64,000 nucleotides of DNA, from the NCBI GenBank assembly GCA_030770425.1, contig JASJFT010000100.1, positions 1-64,000 on the forward strand. Reading direction: 5' to 3'. The DNA is from Darksidea phi. Its lineage: Eukaryota > Ascomycota > Dothideomycetes > Pleosporales > Lentitheciaceae. Within the stretch, counting starts at the first letter, position 1, and each line of letters starts with the position of its first letter. The position numbers and the translations under genes are program-made. Below are positions 43,578 through 55,699 of this stretch, piece after piece. The notes under the pieces are model-generated. The model made no database searches and had not been told where the DNA came from. It saw nothing but the letters and a program-made list of their open reading frames with translations.

Positions 43578-44904
43578 CTATAGACAATCCACCCTCGTTC
43601 CAAAACGATCCTGCTTCTTCTTCCTCGCCTCCATCGCTCCTTTCCAAAACGCAATATCCTCGGGATCCTTAACACGCAACGAGCCGGGGAAGAAGACGTC
43701 CAACAAGGACGTCCCAACACCTGGATAACGTGTTTCGGCTTCCTGTAGGACTTTCGCAACCCTCTTCGCCCGTATCGTATCCATCCTCTTAATATGCAGG
43801 CCATGACTCTCGGGCTTCCGAGGTGCACATGCTGCAATTACATTTTGGATACTGCCTAGGACCCCCACACCTAAAAGATCTTTGGTAGGGAACGTTTGTT
43901 AGTTCGTGGTATGGGATGTAGGGAGACGGACCTTACACCAAGTGTCCTGCTTCATGCCCGCAACCGTGATAAGAAAAACGATCCAAAGAAGAGCTAAGAC
44001 GGCTGTCGCAGTACGCGTGAACCCTGATGCCGCTACTGAACGAGTCATCCGAGCTAACACCTCAAGATCGAGTCCAACGCCCTTGTTTGCTAGGATAATT
44101 GCACCAGTGCGGCTGCCATTTCCTTGAGTGATGGTAACAGTTCCGCCACTTCTGCGGGGACAAGCCCATTTCCCTTCGCGCCAATGGGGAAGAGAAGCAC
44201 CAAATAGAGCTAGAGAGGTACCCGCAGCGGTAACGAGAAAGATGTCCCAGTGGCCATTTAGCGCCCAAGGAATGGTGGCAATGGCTAGTTGGATCGCGAT
44301 AACTATGACACCGAGATACCAGATCAGGTCCAATTTTGGAACGCCGTGATCGGGGTTGGGGTTTTCTTCAACCTCGAAAACTGCCAGACGGAACCCTCCC
44401 CGGACATGGACCTCCTCCTCTTGAATTTCGTCGGCGATGCTGTTATCAAGGTCGCGTAATAGTCGGCCTAGAACCCAGCTCTTAGTGGATTGGATGCGGC
44501 CGCTTGAGGCGCTAATGACAAGCGTGTTGGGCACGTCAGTATCGGGCATATCTATACTTCGAGATGAACAGTCAGAGTTGGGTTTTCAAAAAATCAAGAT
44601 AGAACGCTAGACGGAAAAGAAAGTATAAAACATAATTGAATTATCGCAACTGATCAATTTTATACTTCTTACCTCCGATACTGGATAGTAGAGCGTTTAC
44701 CGCATAGGACGCCCATCCAAAGGAGAATGCAACGGGTGTGATGGCTCGGCCTGCTAACTGAGCGACGGCGCGCTGGATGATATCGGGGCCGAGCAGTAGG
44801 AGGACGGAAAGGATATCGCTTGGGTTATCCCACTGGACAGAGAGGTAAGCCGAAACGCTCGGCACATCTCCGGTACCACGAGACAGGAGCGACAGTGCTG
44901 GCAT
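43578..44904 (-). CDS. Fungal multipass membrane protein, unknown function (382 aa)
   Basis: Exons 44673-44904, 43937-44551 and 43578-43879 join in frame (introns with gtaag / tag and gtaagg / aag). The N-terminus has VQWDNPSDILSVLLLLGPDI, then RAITPVAFSFGWASYAVNAL. PNTLVISASSGRIQSTKSWV and LGRLLRDLDN follow, then membrane segments (LIWYLGVIVIAIQLAIATIP, DIFLVTAAGTSLALFGASLP, ATAVLALLWIVFLITVAGM, YLLGVGVLGSIQNVIAA), and a soluble C-terminus ending in a Lys-rich tail. I know this arrangement from many uncharacterised ascomycete proteins. Function is not assigned. The ATG at 44904 is the first before the conserved block, so it is preferred. Confidence 0.8.
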
Positions 44905-45638
44905 TGCAGCGTCTTGAGTCAATGAGACTGGAGGGGTACGGACAAGAAGGTCTGGACATTGATATATGCTCGCTCGATATTTATATTCGTGCGCAGCTCG
45001 GAGGCTGTCGGATTCCTCAGCCTCGACATGAACCCGGTTTCTGACAGCGCAGGAGCCGGAATTGGGGTGTGCAAGCGAAGAGCTGCTCGCTGCCCAATCG
45101 TAGACGGATGCATCTCTTAATCCGCACAGAGGAGTTGGGGGCCAAAACCCAAATGGAAGGTGCCTGCCCTCAACTTTCATCCGAACTCTACAACACCACC
45201 GCCAATGAGAATATGTCATATTGAATCGGCAATTGTGCAATAAATTATGCCTGCTTCAGCCTCACGGACCGATGCGCAAGGGTTTAAGTGTATGGATCAC
45301 TATAGGAAATAGTCTTACGACTATTAGGTGCAGCATAGACAAGTACTAATGGCTGACCCCCTCATATGGGTCTCCAGCTCAGGATGTATTAGTAATTGGG
45401 GCTGGCGGTGGGCGACTGGCAACGGATGGCTGACAATGGACAAAGTCCCGTCTGAAGTCATATCATACATAACAGCATGAGACGCAGATTCGAGCACTAG
45501 GAAAAGCAAACTGTTTTAGATATTGAAGGAACTATGGAAGGACATTACTGAGACATTGATTCGTGAGGTTCCACGCTTAGCGAGCGGACTGGCTAACCTC
45601 CTGCGCCCAGCCCTCCATAGTAGCTATATATGCTCACA
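44905..45638. other. No gene recognised
   Basis: Promoter of the membrane-protein gene at the left, GH43 3' flank at the right. Confidence 0.4.
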
Positions 45639-47342
45639 TCACATCCCCACCATCGACACATTCCCAGCACTAGGCACCGTCTCCGTGGCCGAAATATATT
45701 GCGCAACCCCCGCATACCTCCACCGATTAAAATACGCATTCGGCGTCCCAGACGGACAATCAAGCCCCGACCCAGCCCCATTGCACGTAGCATAGACGCC
45801 AATCAACGTGCCGACAAATGACCCAGTCCCGCCGCTCAATAACTGCGCGGATGCATTGCCCAGCATAACCTTAGTCCCTGCATCCGATGCTAGCATGGCT
45901 GAAAAGGTGTACTCGGTTGGCGTGGTCATTTGTATCTGCAGCCGGATCGGTTTACCTGCCCACGTGGAGGGTACAGCACTTGTTTTAGTTTGACCAGAGG
46001 CATTGAAGCGGAAACTCAGCTGTGAGCCAATGAGGACGACACCCAGCTGGATGTTCGCCGACTGCGTTAGGAAAGCGACTACGCCAGCCTCCTGGTTTGC
46101 CGCCTGCGGAGAGAACGATAGGTCGACGGTGAAATTGAAGAGGCTATCGGTCTGGCGGCGCCCGATAAAGGAAATGGCCCTCGCACCGTTTTGAGTGCCA
46201 CCCGGCGAGCCTGCTAGATTATTCCTTCCTAGCACGGCCTGAAGGCCCTTGTCGGTGGCGGTGAAGGGCGCGTTTCGCGGCACGCGCCAGTAGACTAAGT
46301 TGCGCGGGATCGGCTTTCCTGCAGGGAAGTCGTACACATCTGGATCGGAGTTGAACGGGCCGTCGCCGGGGAGATCGCGACTCGGCGCGGGAAGTTTCCA
46401 TCCGCTCATCTTGCCTCGGACGGGCTGTAGGATGGGCCAGTCGCCAGTCTTCCAGGTCACTGGGAAGAGAACCGTCTCGCGGCCCATGGGGTAGGACTTA
46501 TATGCTGGACCTGAACGCGTTGCTAGAGACATTCCCCACCAGTTTCCCTGAGTGTCTTGGAAGAGGTCGCCATGGCCAACCGTCTGGAAATATTCTTGTG
46601 TGCGACGGTTTGTTAGAATTGGGTTCTTAGGATTCGCCGTGTACGGTCCCATAAGGCTCTTGGACCGAGCAATGGTGATAGCGTGGTCCTGAGCTGTGCC
46701 TCCCTCGGCGATCATGAGGTAATAATAGCCATCTTTCTTATAGATGTGTGGACCCTCCGGCCATACTCCACCCGTGCCATTCCACAGGGCCGTTGTAGGA
46801 CCCATCTTCCCGGTGTTGATATCCATCTCTTGTATCTGACATCCTTGGGTAGCGACATACACCTTTCCATTATCGTCCCAGAAAATGTCAGGATCGATCT
46901 TAGGCGCGGAGAAGGTAACGGCGTTACTCCAGGAAGCGTCACTAAATACGTCGGTCGACTTGAACAGCACACCGGCGTTCTTGCCCGAGACGCCGAGGTA
47001 CTCGCAAATGACGTAGAAGGTGCCCTCGTGGAAGCGGATAGTGGCAGCATACATGCCCTCTTGCTGACCGTTGGTAGCCCAGCTATAGCCCGGGAGTTGA
47101 GCTTCGCGGGTCCACACATGGCTGACGTGCTTCCAGTTGATCAGATCCTTCGATGCGTAGATGGGCAGGCCAGGGAAGGAAATAAATGTTGATGTTACGC
47201 AGTAGAAAGTTCCATTGACCTGAACACATGACGGATCGGAATGCCAGCCTGGCAGGACGGGGTTGTAGTATGTTGAGTTCTGCGCCAACGCCGGCGCTAT
47301 CGACCAAGCGAGAAGCGCCGAGATCAAGCTAGATAATCTCAT
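45639..47342 (-). CDS. Secreted GH43 glycosidase (beta-xylosidase / alpha-arabinofuranosidase type)
   Basis: A single exon of 567 residues with a signal peptide (1-20, ending ALA). The five-blade GH43 domain shows all three acidic residues: base Asp36 in NPVLPGWHSDPSC, a pKa-setting Asp at 150 or 152 in PKIDPDIFWDDNGK, and general acid Glu196 in GGVWPEGPHIYK. Further family signatures are GHGDLFQDTQGNWW and MGRETVLFPVTWK. A C-terminal beta-sandwich (residues about 370-560, GARAISFIGRRQTDSLFNF) completes the protein. It would release xylose or arabinose from plant hemicellulose outside the cell. Frame and length are normal for the family. The ATG at 47342 precedes the signal peptide directly. 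Confidence 0.92.
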   Translation of the reverse strand: MRLSSLISALLAWSIAPALAQNSTYYNPVLPGWHSDPSCVQVNGTFYCVTSTFISFPGLPIYASKDLINWKHVSHVWTREAQLPGYSWATNGQQEGMYAATIRFHEGTFYVICEYLGVSGKNAGVLFKSTDVFSDASWSNAVTFSAPKIDPDIFWDDNGKVYVATQGCQIQEMDINTGKMGPTTALWNGTGGVWPEGPHIYKKDGYYYLMIAEGGTAQDHAITIARSKSLMGPYTANPKNPILTNRRTQEYFQTVGHGDLFQDTQGNWWGMSLATRSGPAYKSYPMGRETVLFPVTWKTGDWPILQPVRGKMSGWKLPAPSRDLPGDGPFNSDPDVYDFPAGKPIPRNLVYWRVPRNAPFTATDKGLQAVLGRNNLAGSPGGTQNGARAISFIGRRQTDSLFNFTVDLSFSPQAANQEAGVVAFLTQSANIQLGVVLIGSQLSFRFNASGQTKTSAVPSTWAGKPIRLQIQMTTPTEYTFSAMLASDAGTKVMLGNASAQLLSGGTGSFVGTLIGVYATCNGAGSGLDCPSGTPNAYFNRWRYAGVAQYISATETVPSAGNVSMVGM

Positions 47343-47898
47343 TGTGAGTGATTTGTTCGGTGCAGTTGGCGCCGAGTGTTGACAGTTAAGAAACACAACA
47401 ACGATTGAGAAGCAAAAGGTTCCAGAAGGGGCGTCGTAGATGGATTTATACCTCTTCCCCGCCAAATAACATTGGATGGAACCGAGACAGCATGCACAAC
47501 ATCTCGAAATTCGCGTATCTGCGCCGATGCACACATTTAGCGGAATCGCTTCCGCCTACCCAGTTTACCACACGCGATGCAGTCGTCCATCCGCAAAATT
47601 TCCTAATATGGCAGCGTATTCGACTGGAAAAGAAGGGATTCACCGAGATCCATAGCAGTATAGATGGCTAATTGAAAGCAAAGTGGCGATCCGGAGTATT
47701 AATCCATCAATGGCTGGGCGGCGGGAGATTATCGAGGAACCGATTATCCGGTTGGCTCATTTCTCCGGTTCGCGGCCCGCGCAGTGAACTTCGAGTACCT
47801 AACCGCGGCAAAGGTTGCTTGATTATCGGACTAAATTGACCAACCAGGCGGGAGAGCAAACGTCTAGATTTCGAGTATTCATATCCGTCCACTTTCAC
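47343..47898. other. GH43 promoter region
   Basis: No gene was recognised. Confidence 0.4.
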
Positions 47899-48165
47899 TC
47901 AGCATACTGGAAATGGATCGTGTTTGATCTGTGCGAGTCGATCGCGGGGAAGCTTGGAGTGGTCGGAGCAGCCGTGCTCGAAGTCCATTGTGAGTTCGTT
48001 TTGGTCGTTGGCATAGTGCAGCGCGCCCAAGGGGTCCCAGATGCTGTTGAAATTGACTTCGGACTTGTAGTCGGGAGCACATTTGCTTGACCGTACAGCC
48101 GATTTTGCAGGTTCCGCGGTCTGTGTTGCAATGACGTCTGAGGGAAGTCTTGTTGTACTGGAATG
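47899..48165 (-). pseudogene. Coding-like tail of an unknown gene
   Basis: The minus strand reads, without stops, DVIATQTAEPAKSAVRSSK, then CAPDYKSEVNFNSIWDPLGA and LHYANDQNELTMDFEHGCSD, ending PFPVC at TGA 47899-47901. It looks like real protein sequence, but an in-frame TGA lies just upstream, no start or acceptor could be fixed, and no family is recognised. It may be a last exon or a fragment. Confidence 0.4.
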
Positions 48166-48768
48166 ATGAGCGAGTCAAAGTTGTCCAACAAGCCATGGCG
48201 AAGGAATGTGTTCAGGGAAGCACTAAAAGTGCCCGTAGCAGCTCACCTAGCGCAGATCGACGCATTCGTACGCATGCGCTCTCCTTATCTACCTTTTGAT
48301 CCCTCGTCCCATGAGAGTGCTATCGTGGCAGTAAGCGACGTATTTGGAAACGATCATGTTACGAGGAATAGACGTGTAGTACAGGACAGAAACCTGGAGC
48401 TGCCACCACAGTGCGCCGAATGTTGGCGATCAAGGTCGTTCGTCGCACAGCATACCTCTGTACGAGCGATCCTTGTACGAAGGCAGGTTGCTTCGTATTT
48501 GTCGACAAAAGTTCGGGGAGTAATTGAAGCATCGTGTAGCTCCATCAAAACGGCAGAGAATGTGGATGGCGATACAAGACCAGTCAAAGGGCCTTCGTGA
48601 CCTCTGTGGTCATCGAGGACACCGGTGCGTTGTTTTAAATCGATGAGTCGTACACGTCGTTAAGCGAGGATGGACAAATTCGAGTTCCTCGATTGACGTC
48701 TTGCACGACGTTCAAAGGACCACAAGGGCCGAATCCTACCTTGAATACTAAGGAGCTATCAACCTCTA
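48166..48768. other. No gene recognised
   Basis: A plus-strand open frame here lacks any motif. Confidence 0.4.
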
Positions 48769-50791
48769 TTAAACAGCGCGCTCACCCACCATCCCTTCTC
48801 CTCTGCTCTTCGCCCCCTCCCTGCGGCCCCAAGCTATATGTAACATACTTCGGCACTCCTTCTTACAAAGCTTGCAGACCCACCACCTAGGCCCATTTCC
48901 CAACTCGCCTTCACAATTGCTACACTTATCCATTCCTGCTCTCCCCATACCCGACCTGCCAGCTTCTTTCAACTCCCACATCGACCTATCCAACCTCTTC
49001 TCCAGTACCCTCTGATTATCCGAACGATTACACTCCCTACAAACGAACCTCGTGATATATGGTAAAGCGATTTGAAGATCAGAATAGTAAGCCGAGCCGT
49101 GTATCAACCGCTGAAAGACGTTCGGTGTGGGCGTCACGGGGGCACATTTACAGGAACGCGGGTCCATGGGGCGGTTTGCGCTAAGCCTGTTAGGAGGTTG
49201 TTGGACCGTCGTGAAGTAACATTTTGTGCAGCACGGCCGGCAAGTGTCGAGATGGAAGTACGGGGATGTTTGTTTGAGCGTGCGAGAAATTTTACAATTC
49301 TGCCAGATGCGGTTAGACGGTTGTAGAGGCTTGTGGGAGAACTTACTTGGCATATCTGGTTCAAGCAGGACCAGCATTCTCGTTTGTCTTTGCGATCGCA
49401 AGTATACATCTTGAAGTGAATCATCCGTTGCGCATAAGCGTCGGAGGGAAAAACGGCTTCGCGGACGCTTCGTGAGACGAGGCCAAGATTGACAAGGTCC
49501 ACGTAGTGCAGATTCTCCACAACAGATATCAACATGTCGTAGATGGTCAGGAAATCCGCAAGTCCCGTGGGCTCCGCGCTACCCTTGCCTTTGTATATGT
49601 TCTTCTCTCTCTTTCCGCTCAATTTCTTTGTTAGCGCCCTCATCTGCATCTCGCTCCTCTCTTCTAACTCTTGGCCAGCTTTGAGTCCGTACCGCCGTGC
49701 AAAGCGAATGCGAGATTTAACGGAGATCGGGAGGAAGCGAAAAAGTACAAGTGGTATCCAGTATAGGAAAGCGAAAAGAACAATCGCTAAAGTCCTACAG
49801 CCTCCGGATGCACTGTGCAAGAGAGCTTTCCAAAATGACTTGTTTTGGTGTTGGGTATCCAGATAGGTCCCAAAGCAAAAGTAGATGCAGAAGGCAATGT
49901 TCAGAAAGGCGATAGTGCCATTGATGGTGCTTGATGAACAAGATCAGTACGGCATAGGGGCGAATAGAGGCGAAGTTGAATCACTCACGAAATAGCAACA
50001 CCATATTGCCATTCCTGCACAAAAGACTTGCACATATGAAATGAGTCTGTGGGTGTGGCGTTCAGCCTTGCAGCGGCATCAAAGAAGCTTTCATTCACCC
50101 CGGATGGTAGCTGAAACTCGTGCGCGCCAGAGCCTTTGCAGGCGTCGATGTTCTTCGGGCTGTACCCGGCTTGAAGGTGCGTAGCGAATGCAAGGTAACC
50201 TGCGATGAGGCCGTCCACGACGCCGAAGACGATGTTGGCTGGCGCAGGGACGATGATGGCCGGAATCCAAGCGGCAAAATTCCAATAGAAGCCGATTTTA
50301 CCCTGTGAGTTATTAGTATGCGGCTTCGTATCGTGCGGCGTTGGGCGGCGTTGATCGAGTCTGGAGGCTCTGAACGCCAGAAACCGACCAAGCACCACCA
50401 TTGTTCGATCTTTAGCGGATCAAGAGAGCCGTATCGCTGTCTTGATGCTCTTGCGCTGTGACCTGTTCCCACGACAACACCCACTGAGCTTCCTCCATGC
50501 AACGCGGGAGAATGCCGAGGGGGGAAAAACCTTACCCATCTCGCTGCGAGCTTCTCTCCGGTGGCTATTGCGGAGCTGTAAATACCTCCCTGGAGCTCTG
50601 CATTGTTCTTGATAACGTTCCAATGGTGGCGGCCAAGCACCTCATACATACCTTGCGGTATGAGGACGGCAAAACGAAAGACGCCACCAGGCAGAGCAGC
50701 ACCAAATCCTACCACTAATCAGTGTCCAACCATGGAGCTTCGACTGTTATACAACTGCAGTACCTTTGATGAACGCGTTGATTGGTGCCAT
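48769..50791 (-). CDS. Membrane protein with F-box-like segment and Cys-rich zinc-binding tail (544 aa)
   Basis: Five exons join exactly in frame: 50764-50791, 50536-50714, 49989-50302, 49347-49929 and 48769-49299. The N-terminus (MAPINAFIKVVGFGAALPGG) leads into four to five membrane segments (WNFAAWIPAIIVPAPANIVF, IAFLNIAFCIYFCFGTYL, LAIVLFAFLYWIPLVLF). A basic region follows, then an F-box-like helix block (DMLISVVENLHYVDLVNLGL, then VSRSVREAVFPSD). The rest holds many Cys pairs (CWSCLNQICQNC, CRPCCTKC, CKLCKKEC) suited to zinc binding. Such membrane / F-box-like / Cys-rich proteins occur across ascomycetes; a link to ubiquitin ligases is only inferred. The 233-bp intron at 50303-50535 is long for this region. 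Confidence 0.75.
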
Positions 50792-51799
50792 AGCTGTACC
50801 AACGGGTTATGCGAAGAGGCGATGGTATGTTTCCGGGTGGGAATTTAAAACTATTCATGAGGCGATAGCAAAGCAATATGTTGGGCTACTAGGCCATAGT
50901 GGAAGTGCGTTGAAGATATGCCCCACCAGGCAAGAGGGGATGAGGCTAAGGCGGCTCGTAACCAGGCGCAGGGGCTCCGCCAGCCGCGAAGGCTCAGCCA
51001 GTCGCGATAAGGCACTTGAGCGAAAGGGGCTACCGAGGGAGGTTAATGTCTGGTTCTCTGAACTGCACTCGAAGGGGTCTGGATTGCAGCCTTGTGGTGG
51101 GCAAAGTGCGTGATGGTTGCCTTCGCGTGAGACCCATTACAAGCCGCATCTCGCTAAGATCCGGTGGGCGAATCACTTCTAGACATGCACGCATGCCCGC
51201 TTGCACTGCCAGCACCTTTTCGCACTGTCTTGCGTACAATGGGGGAACTGCAGGTATCGCATGTCATCCGCTGATAGGTGGCATCGTCTGATAAGGCTGG
51301 TCTCGACCGGCTTGTCGCGAAAGGGCAGAGAGCAGTGCCGTTTGACAACCGTCCGCACAGCGCAGCGGGGATGGTGACGTTCCAAACTGAACAGGAGGAT
51401 GCTAGACAGGGACGAGATGGGTTGAGGTGGTTGAAGACGGTGGTGACGGAGCATGATTTCCCAGGTGCGTCACCGCCAAGCCTCTGTCCAAAGCGGCTAG
51501 CGTCTTCCGCCCGAGGCTGTTTCTCCTGGCAACGGCGCTTGTTTATCGATGCCCCCAGCGTCCGGAAGGCACGACATGTGGACGGCCACATGCGAGGCCC
51601 ACACCAAAGCCCAAAATTGCTCTTCTCCGCAATTTCCAGTTCCTAGCTGCATGCGCGTCCTCCTCCCTTGCCTCCTCCTGCAGCTCCACGCGCTGCACTC
51701 GATCAATCTCGCCGCGATCCGCACCCGCGAAACAGATACCAGCATCTACCCGACGCACTCTCTCTACTGCAACACGACCCCATCTCAGCCGGTCTCGAG
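50792..51799. other. Divergent intergenic region
   Basis: It separates two divergent genes. Frames are open because of GC content, without motifs. Confidence 0.4.
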
Positions 51800-52776
51800 A
51801 TGGAGGCGTTGCTGTCTCTCGCCTTCGACAACATAGCGTCGAAGGATGCACCCAAGATCCGCAAGGGGCTGCGGCAGATCGAGGGCATGCTCGCGCAGAT
51901 ATGCCTCTCAAGCGGAAAGTCCAAGCCCTCCACACCGGGCCACCGGCGGAATGCGTCTGCAATCAACCTGGGCGAACAGCAGCAATCGGCACCGAAGAAG
52001 CTGGGGCAGCTGGGCGAAGATCTCGCTTTCCGGGAATTCTTTCGGTTACAAGAGGGCTTCGAGTGGAACGGTGAGCTCCGGAACAGACCAGCACCCGCAG
52101 ATCAGGACTGACGTACTGCTTCAGTCGCGATGCGCGTAGCCGACTGCCTCGAGCGCCTGCTGGGCATGACTACTAGTAAGGGTACGCCGATGCACCAAGA
52201 CGTCCGGACAACAGCTAACAGCACGCGACAGACGGCCACAACGACCTCCTCATTCTCTCCTCGCTCTCGAACCTGCAAGGTCTCCTCCTGCTACATCCGC
52301 CGTCGCGCATCATCTTCGGCCGTGAAGTGTACATGAACCTGCTCCTCGATCTCCTCGATCCCTACAACTGCCCCGCCATACAGTCTGCCTCCCTGCTCGT
52401 GCTCGTCACAGCGCTCCTAGCAACTCCGCACAACACCCGCACTTTCGAGCATATGGACGGCCTGCTTACCGTCACGAGCCTGTTCAAGGACGAAGAGACG
52501 ACGCAGACGGTAAAGGTCAAGCTCTTGGAGTTCCTATACTTCTACCTAATGCCGGAGGCACCAGTACAACCTGCAAGCGCACCAAGCACAAGCAAGCTGG
52601 CCGGCGCGTTCGAGAGACGGCCCAGCACCATTAGCGGCGATGATGGCGGCACGGCGAAGAAGGACATCCGGACCCAAGAGGAGAAGCAACACATGCTGGC
52701 ACGATACCTGAATAACGTGGAAGGCCTCGTTCAAGACCTGCAAGAGAGCGCACCCTTTACGAGCGTGGCGTGCTGA
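51800..52776 (+). CDS. CDC14: Cdc14/SIN-component family protein (288 aa)
   Basis: Exons 51800-52070, 52125-52175 (51 nt) and 52232-52776. The start MEALLSLAFDNIASKDAPKI and the segment NGHNDLLILSSLSNLQGLLL followed by HPPSRIIFGREVYMNLLLDL are typical of the fission-yeast-type Cdc14 family (not the phosphatase of the same name). This helical-repeat protein binds the kinase Sid1 in the septation initiation network at the spindle pole body. The C-terminal helix EEKQHMLARYLNNVEGLVQD is also conserved. Length is normal for filamentous fungi. All junctions are canonical. Confidence 0.88.
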
Positions 52777-54288
52777 TAGCGCGCCAGCGAGGACACGGAT
52801 CCCTACCCATCTCACCATCACTTGGAAACACCATCAATAGCCCCATATCATTTTCTTTGTTTGTTCATCTATGTCCCCTTTTCCCATTGTTTATATCTCC
52901 GACCTCGACTATCCCTACTCTTTCCTTGAATCCATTCAGTACGGCGTTGGCAGGTCCTTGGGAAAACGGGAATACTTGAGGTTAATATCTTGAGCATACG
53001 GCTGGCGTCTCTTCTCCCTTTGGGAACCTTATCTCTCTCGTATTAGCCTTTGTGTGCACACGGCGCAACTTGCTTCGATGGAATTAATGCATAGCGTGGG
53101 TGGTTGTGCGCTGTAATACCAAGTTCTTTACGGAGTTGTTTTTGGTTTGCTAGACAGGGATACCACTGCGAGGTGCACAGGGTCGTCCCTTGTACACAGC
53201 CATTCTTCAAATAAGATCTTCGTATCAGCAGCGTCGTTGGGACGAGAAGGTAGCTAGTGCGCATGGCTCGGTCTGGTAATGGTAATGTAGTAGCCAATGT
53301 TAGCTTGCGGACGACGCTAGATGTCTTGACTTGGCCTTATCTCGTATCCGGTTGCTGTGTTGACGTGATGCAGATGGTTTAGTAAGCCCACATCTTGGTC
53401 AATAATGTGCAGTCCGGCAAAGCAAGGGGGAAAAGACGTCATCGGACTAGCGCACTATACACGTGACTTCCGATCGCAACAACCAACTTGAGCAGGTAGA
53501 ACTACCTTCTATGGGCGCCCCGAAGACAGGAATATGCTGCTTAATACGAGAGTTCCGACGTTGTGATTCATGGCAGATCATACCAAAAAGGTATGTAAGC
53601 ACGGGACGGGAAGGAATGGGATCCGGTGTCCCCAGTTTTATTGCAACTAAGCCCCTTAGAGTAAGGTGTCTTGTGCCTCGATCATGGTCGCGTGTCCACC
53701 TCACACCGCGGACTTTTGCACTCTCCGGCAACCGCGGGACTTGGGTACGAGTAGATGCGATGCTACCCCGATAAAGAAGAGCTTGGCTACGTACAGGAAA
53801 GCGACACACGACACAACGCGACCCTAGAGAAGGGACAGGGGGCGGTACTGCTAAAGATGAGAGTGCATCGGAATGGAGTAGTCACCATGACGCAAGTTCA
53901 AGAGTAGTCGCGTGGCACAGTCCAAGGACAGCTCGGCAGAGCCGGCAGCTGTCTAGTCAATTCCTATCCTTTTTACTCGTCCGATCGGATATCGGCCTTT
54001 TCATTGTCCGGCTTTGCCGCGGGGTCTCCGCTCTTGTTTCTACACCTGTACGTCCTTTATTTCCGTTTCTTCTTTTCTCGGACCGTTCCCGGACTGGTTT
54101 TGGAAGGACTCGAATTGACCGGCTTCGGTATAGCGCCGCACGTATCGTTTATTGCATTCGTCCTATTGGAGCTTCGGTATCTCGCGGATAAACGCCAAGG
54201 AGAGGTAGCCTCTTAGACGCTTGAGGACCTTGCTCATACATCTCAAGCTCTCCGCCCACTAGAGCTTTGCTTCCTTCTACCATCCATT
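52777..54288. other. No gene recognised
   Basis: About 1.5 kb between two plus-strand genes. There are a few open frames without motifs. The last 250 bp are probably the 5' UTR and promoter of the PAP2 gene. Confidence 0.4.
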
Positions 54289-55699
54289 ATGGGCGCCGGA
54301 GCATTCATAGAACCCCTTGTGGTGGTGTCCCTTCTCTTTGGAGGCACTTGGGTGAACCGCAACACCCGCTATCGCATATTCGATCGACGTCGTTCCTCCA
54401 ATGTCCATTACTACCCACACTCAGGGTCCTCCTCCCCGGTAGACACCGGCTCCGAACACTCCAGTCCACGCTCCAGCTCCTCACTCCTTGATGACCACCA
54501 CCATCGCCCGTTATCGCCCTCGCTCCTCGCGCCGCAAGAGCCCATATGGAGGAAACGAGAGATAAGGCTGTTCGGATGGAAGCGACAAGTCGTGAGCCCA
54601 AATACGCGGAGGTTTGAAGGATACTTTTTGAGTAGACTGCTGAAGAAGTTTCCATTTCTAGTGGAAGCTTGGTATTGGGCCTTGATATACTGGGTAAGCT
54701 ACCTTCCCTTAAGTGACGCTAATGTATACTCATCATGCAAAGGTATACCAACTCGGCCGCGCATTCACCGCCGTCACTTTGGTAGAGTCGACAGTCGATG
54801 TTGCCCGCCACCATGCACTCCAGATCATCCACCTCGAGCAGCGTCTGCACATATTCTGGGAGCTCCCCTTACAACACTGGTTCCTACAACATCCATTCCT
54901 CATGCACTGGACGAATCGCATATACTCTTTCATCCACATTCCCGGTACAATCCTCTTCCTCGTTTTTCTTTTCTACTACACCACCACGCGTAACCGCCTC
55001 GATCTGCCGCTACCGAACAAGCCAGTGGGTGAAGCCGATGGGTCGCCCGCAGGACCCAAACTATATGCCGCCCGTAGACGCACAATGGCCGTGTGCAATC
55101 TTCTCGCCTTTATCGTGTTCACGCTCTGGCCCTGCATGCCGCCCCGTCTCCTCTCCGACCCGGATGTCCCCGGCGAGGTAGGGCGAGAGGCGCGCAGCTA
55201 CGGCTTCGTCGACACGGTGCACGGCGCCGAAGGCGAAAGCAGCGTTTGGACACAGAACAAGTTCTGCAATCAATATGCTGCCATGCCATCGCTGCATTTC
55301 GGCTATTCCCTGCTCATCGGCCTCACAATATGCACCATCCCGCTCGCGTCGCAACACCGACGATCGCGCACGCTTTCTCTTACACACTCTGTTCGGCTAC
55401 GGCTACCGAGCGCCAGACGCATCATCTGCTTACTCGTCGGTATCGCGTATCCTACCATCATCTTGCTCGCTATTATCGCGACGGCAAACCATTTCGTGCT
55501 CGATGCTGTGGCTGGCGCTGCGGTTTGTGGACTGGCGTGGGCAGGGAATCGCGTTCTGCTTAACCTTTTGCCCGTGGAGGATTACTTTCTTTGGTGTGTA
55601 CGGATTCATAAGCCGGAGCGACGGGCGGTGTTTGTGGAGGGTGAGGAGGGGGCTGATTGGGGATATGAAGGAGTCACTCCTAAAGGCGTTGTTGATTGA
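54289..55699 (+). CDS. PAP2-type membrane phosphatase/transferase (AUR1-like, 453 aa)
   Basis: Exons 54289-54693 and 54743-55699 (49-bp intron, gtaagc ... aaag). The N-terminus has a membrane segment (FIEPLVVVSLLFGGTWV) and a Ser/His-rich cytosolic loop. The rest has about five more segments. The lipid-phosphate motifs are present: AAMPSLHFGYSLLIG (Ser-x-His, motif C2) and TANHFVLDAVAG (His...Asp, motif C3) near residues 315 and 405. This fits the PAP2_3 / inositolphosphorylceramide-synthase-like family of the secretory pathway. It is not a clear AUR1 ortholog, because that protein differs in length and N-terminus. The substrate is probably a lipid head group. Confidence 0.82.

Noticed and set aside
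51154..51591. 145-codon minus-strand open frame upstream of the Cdc14-family gene
   Set aside because: No recognisable motif; competing open frames on both strands are explained by GC content.
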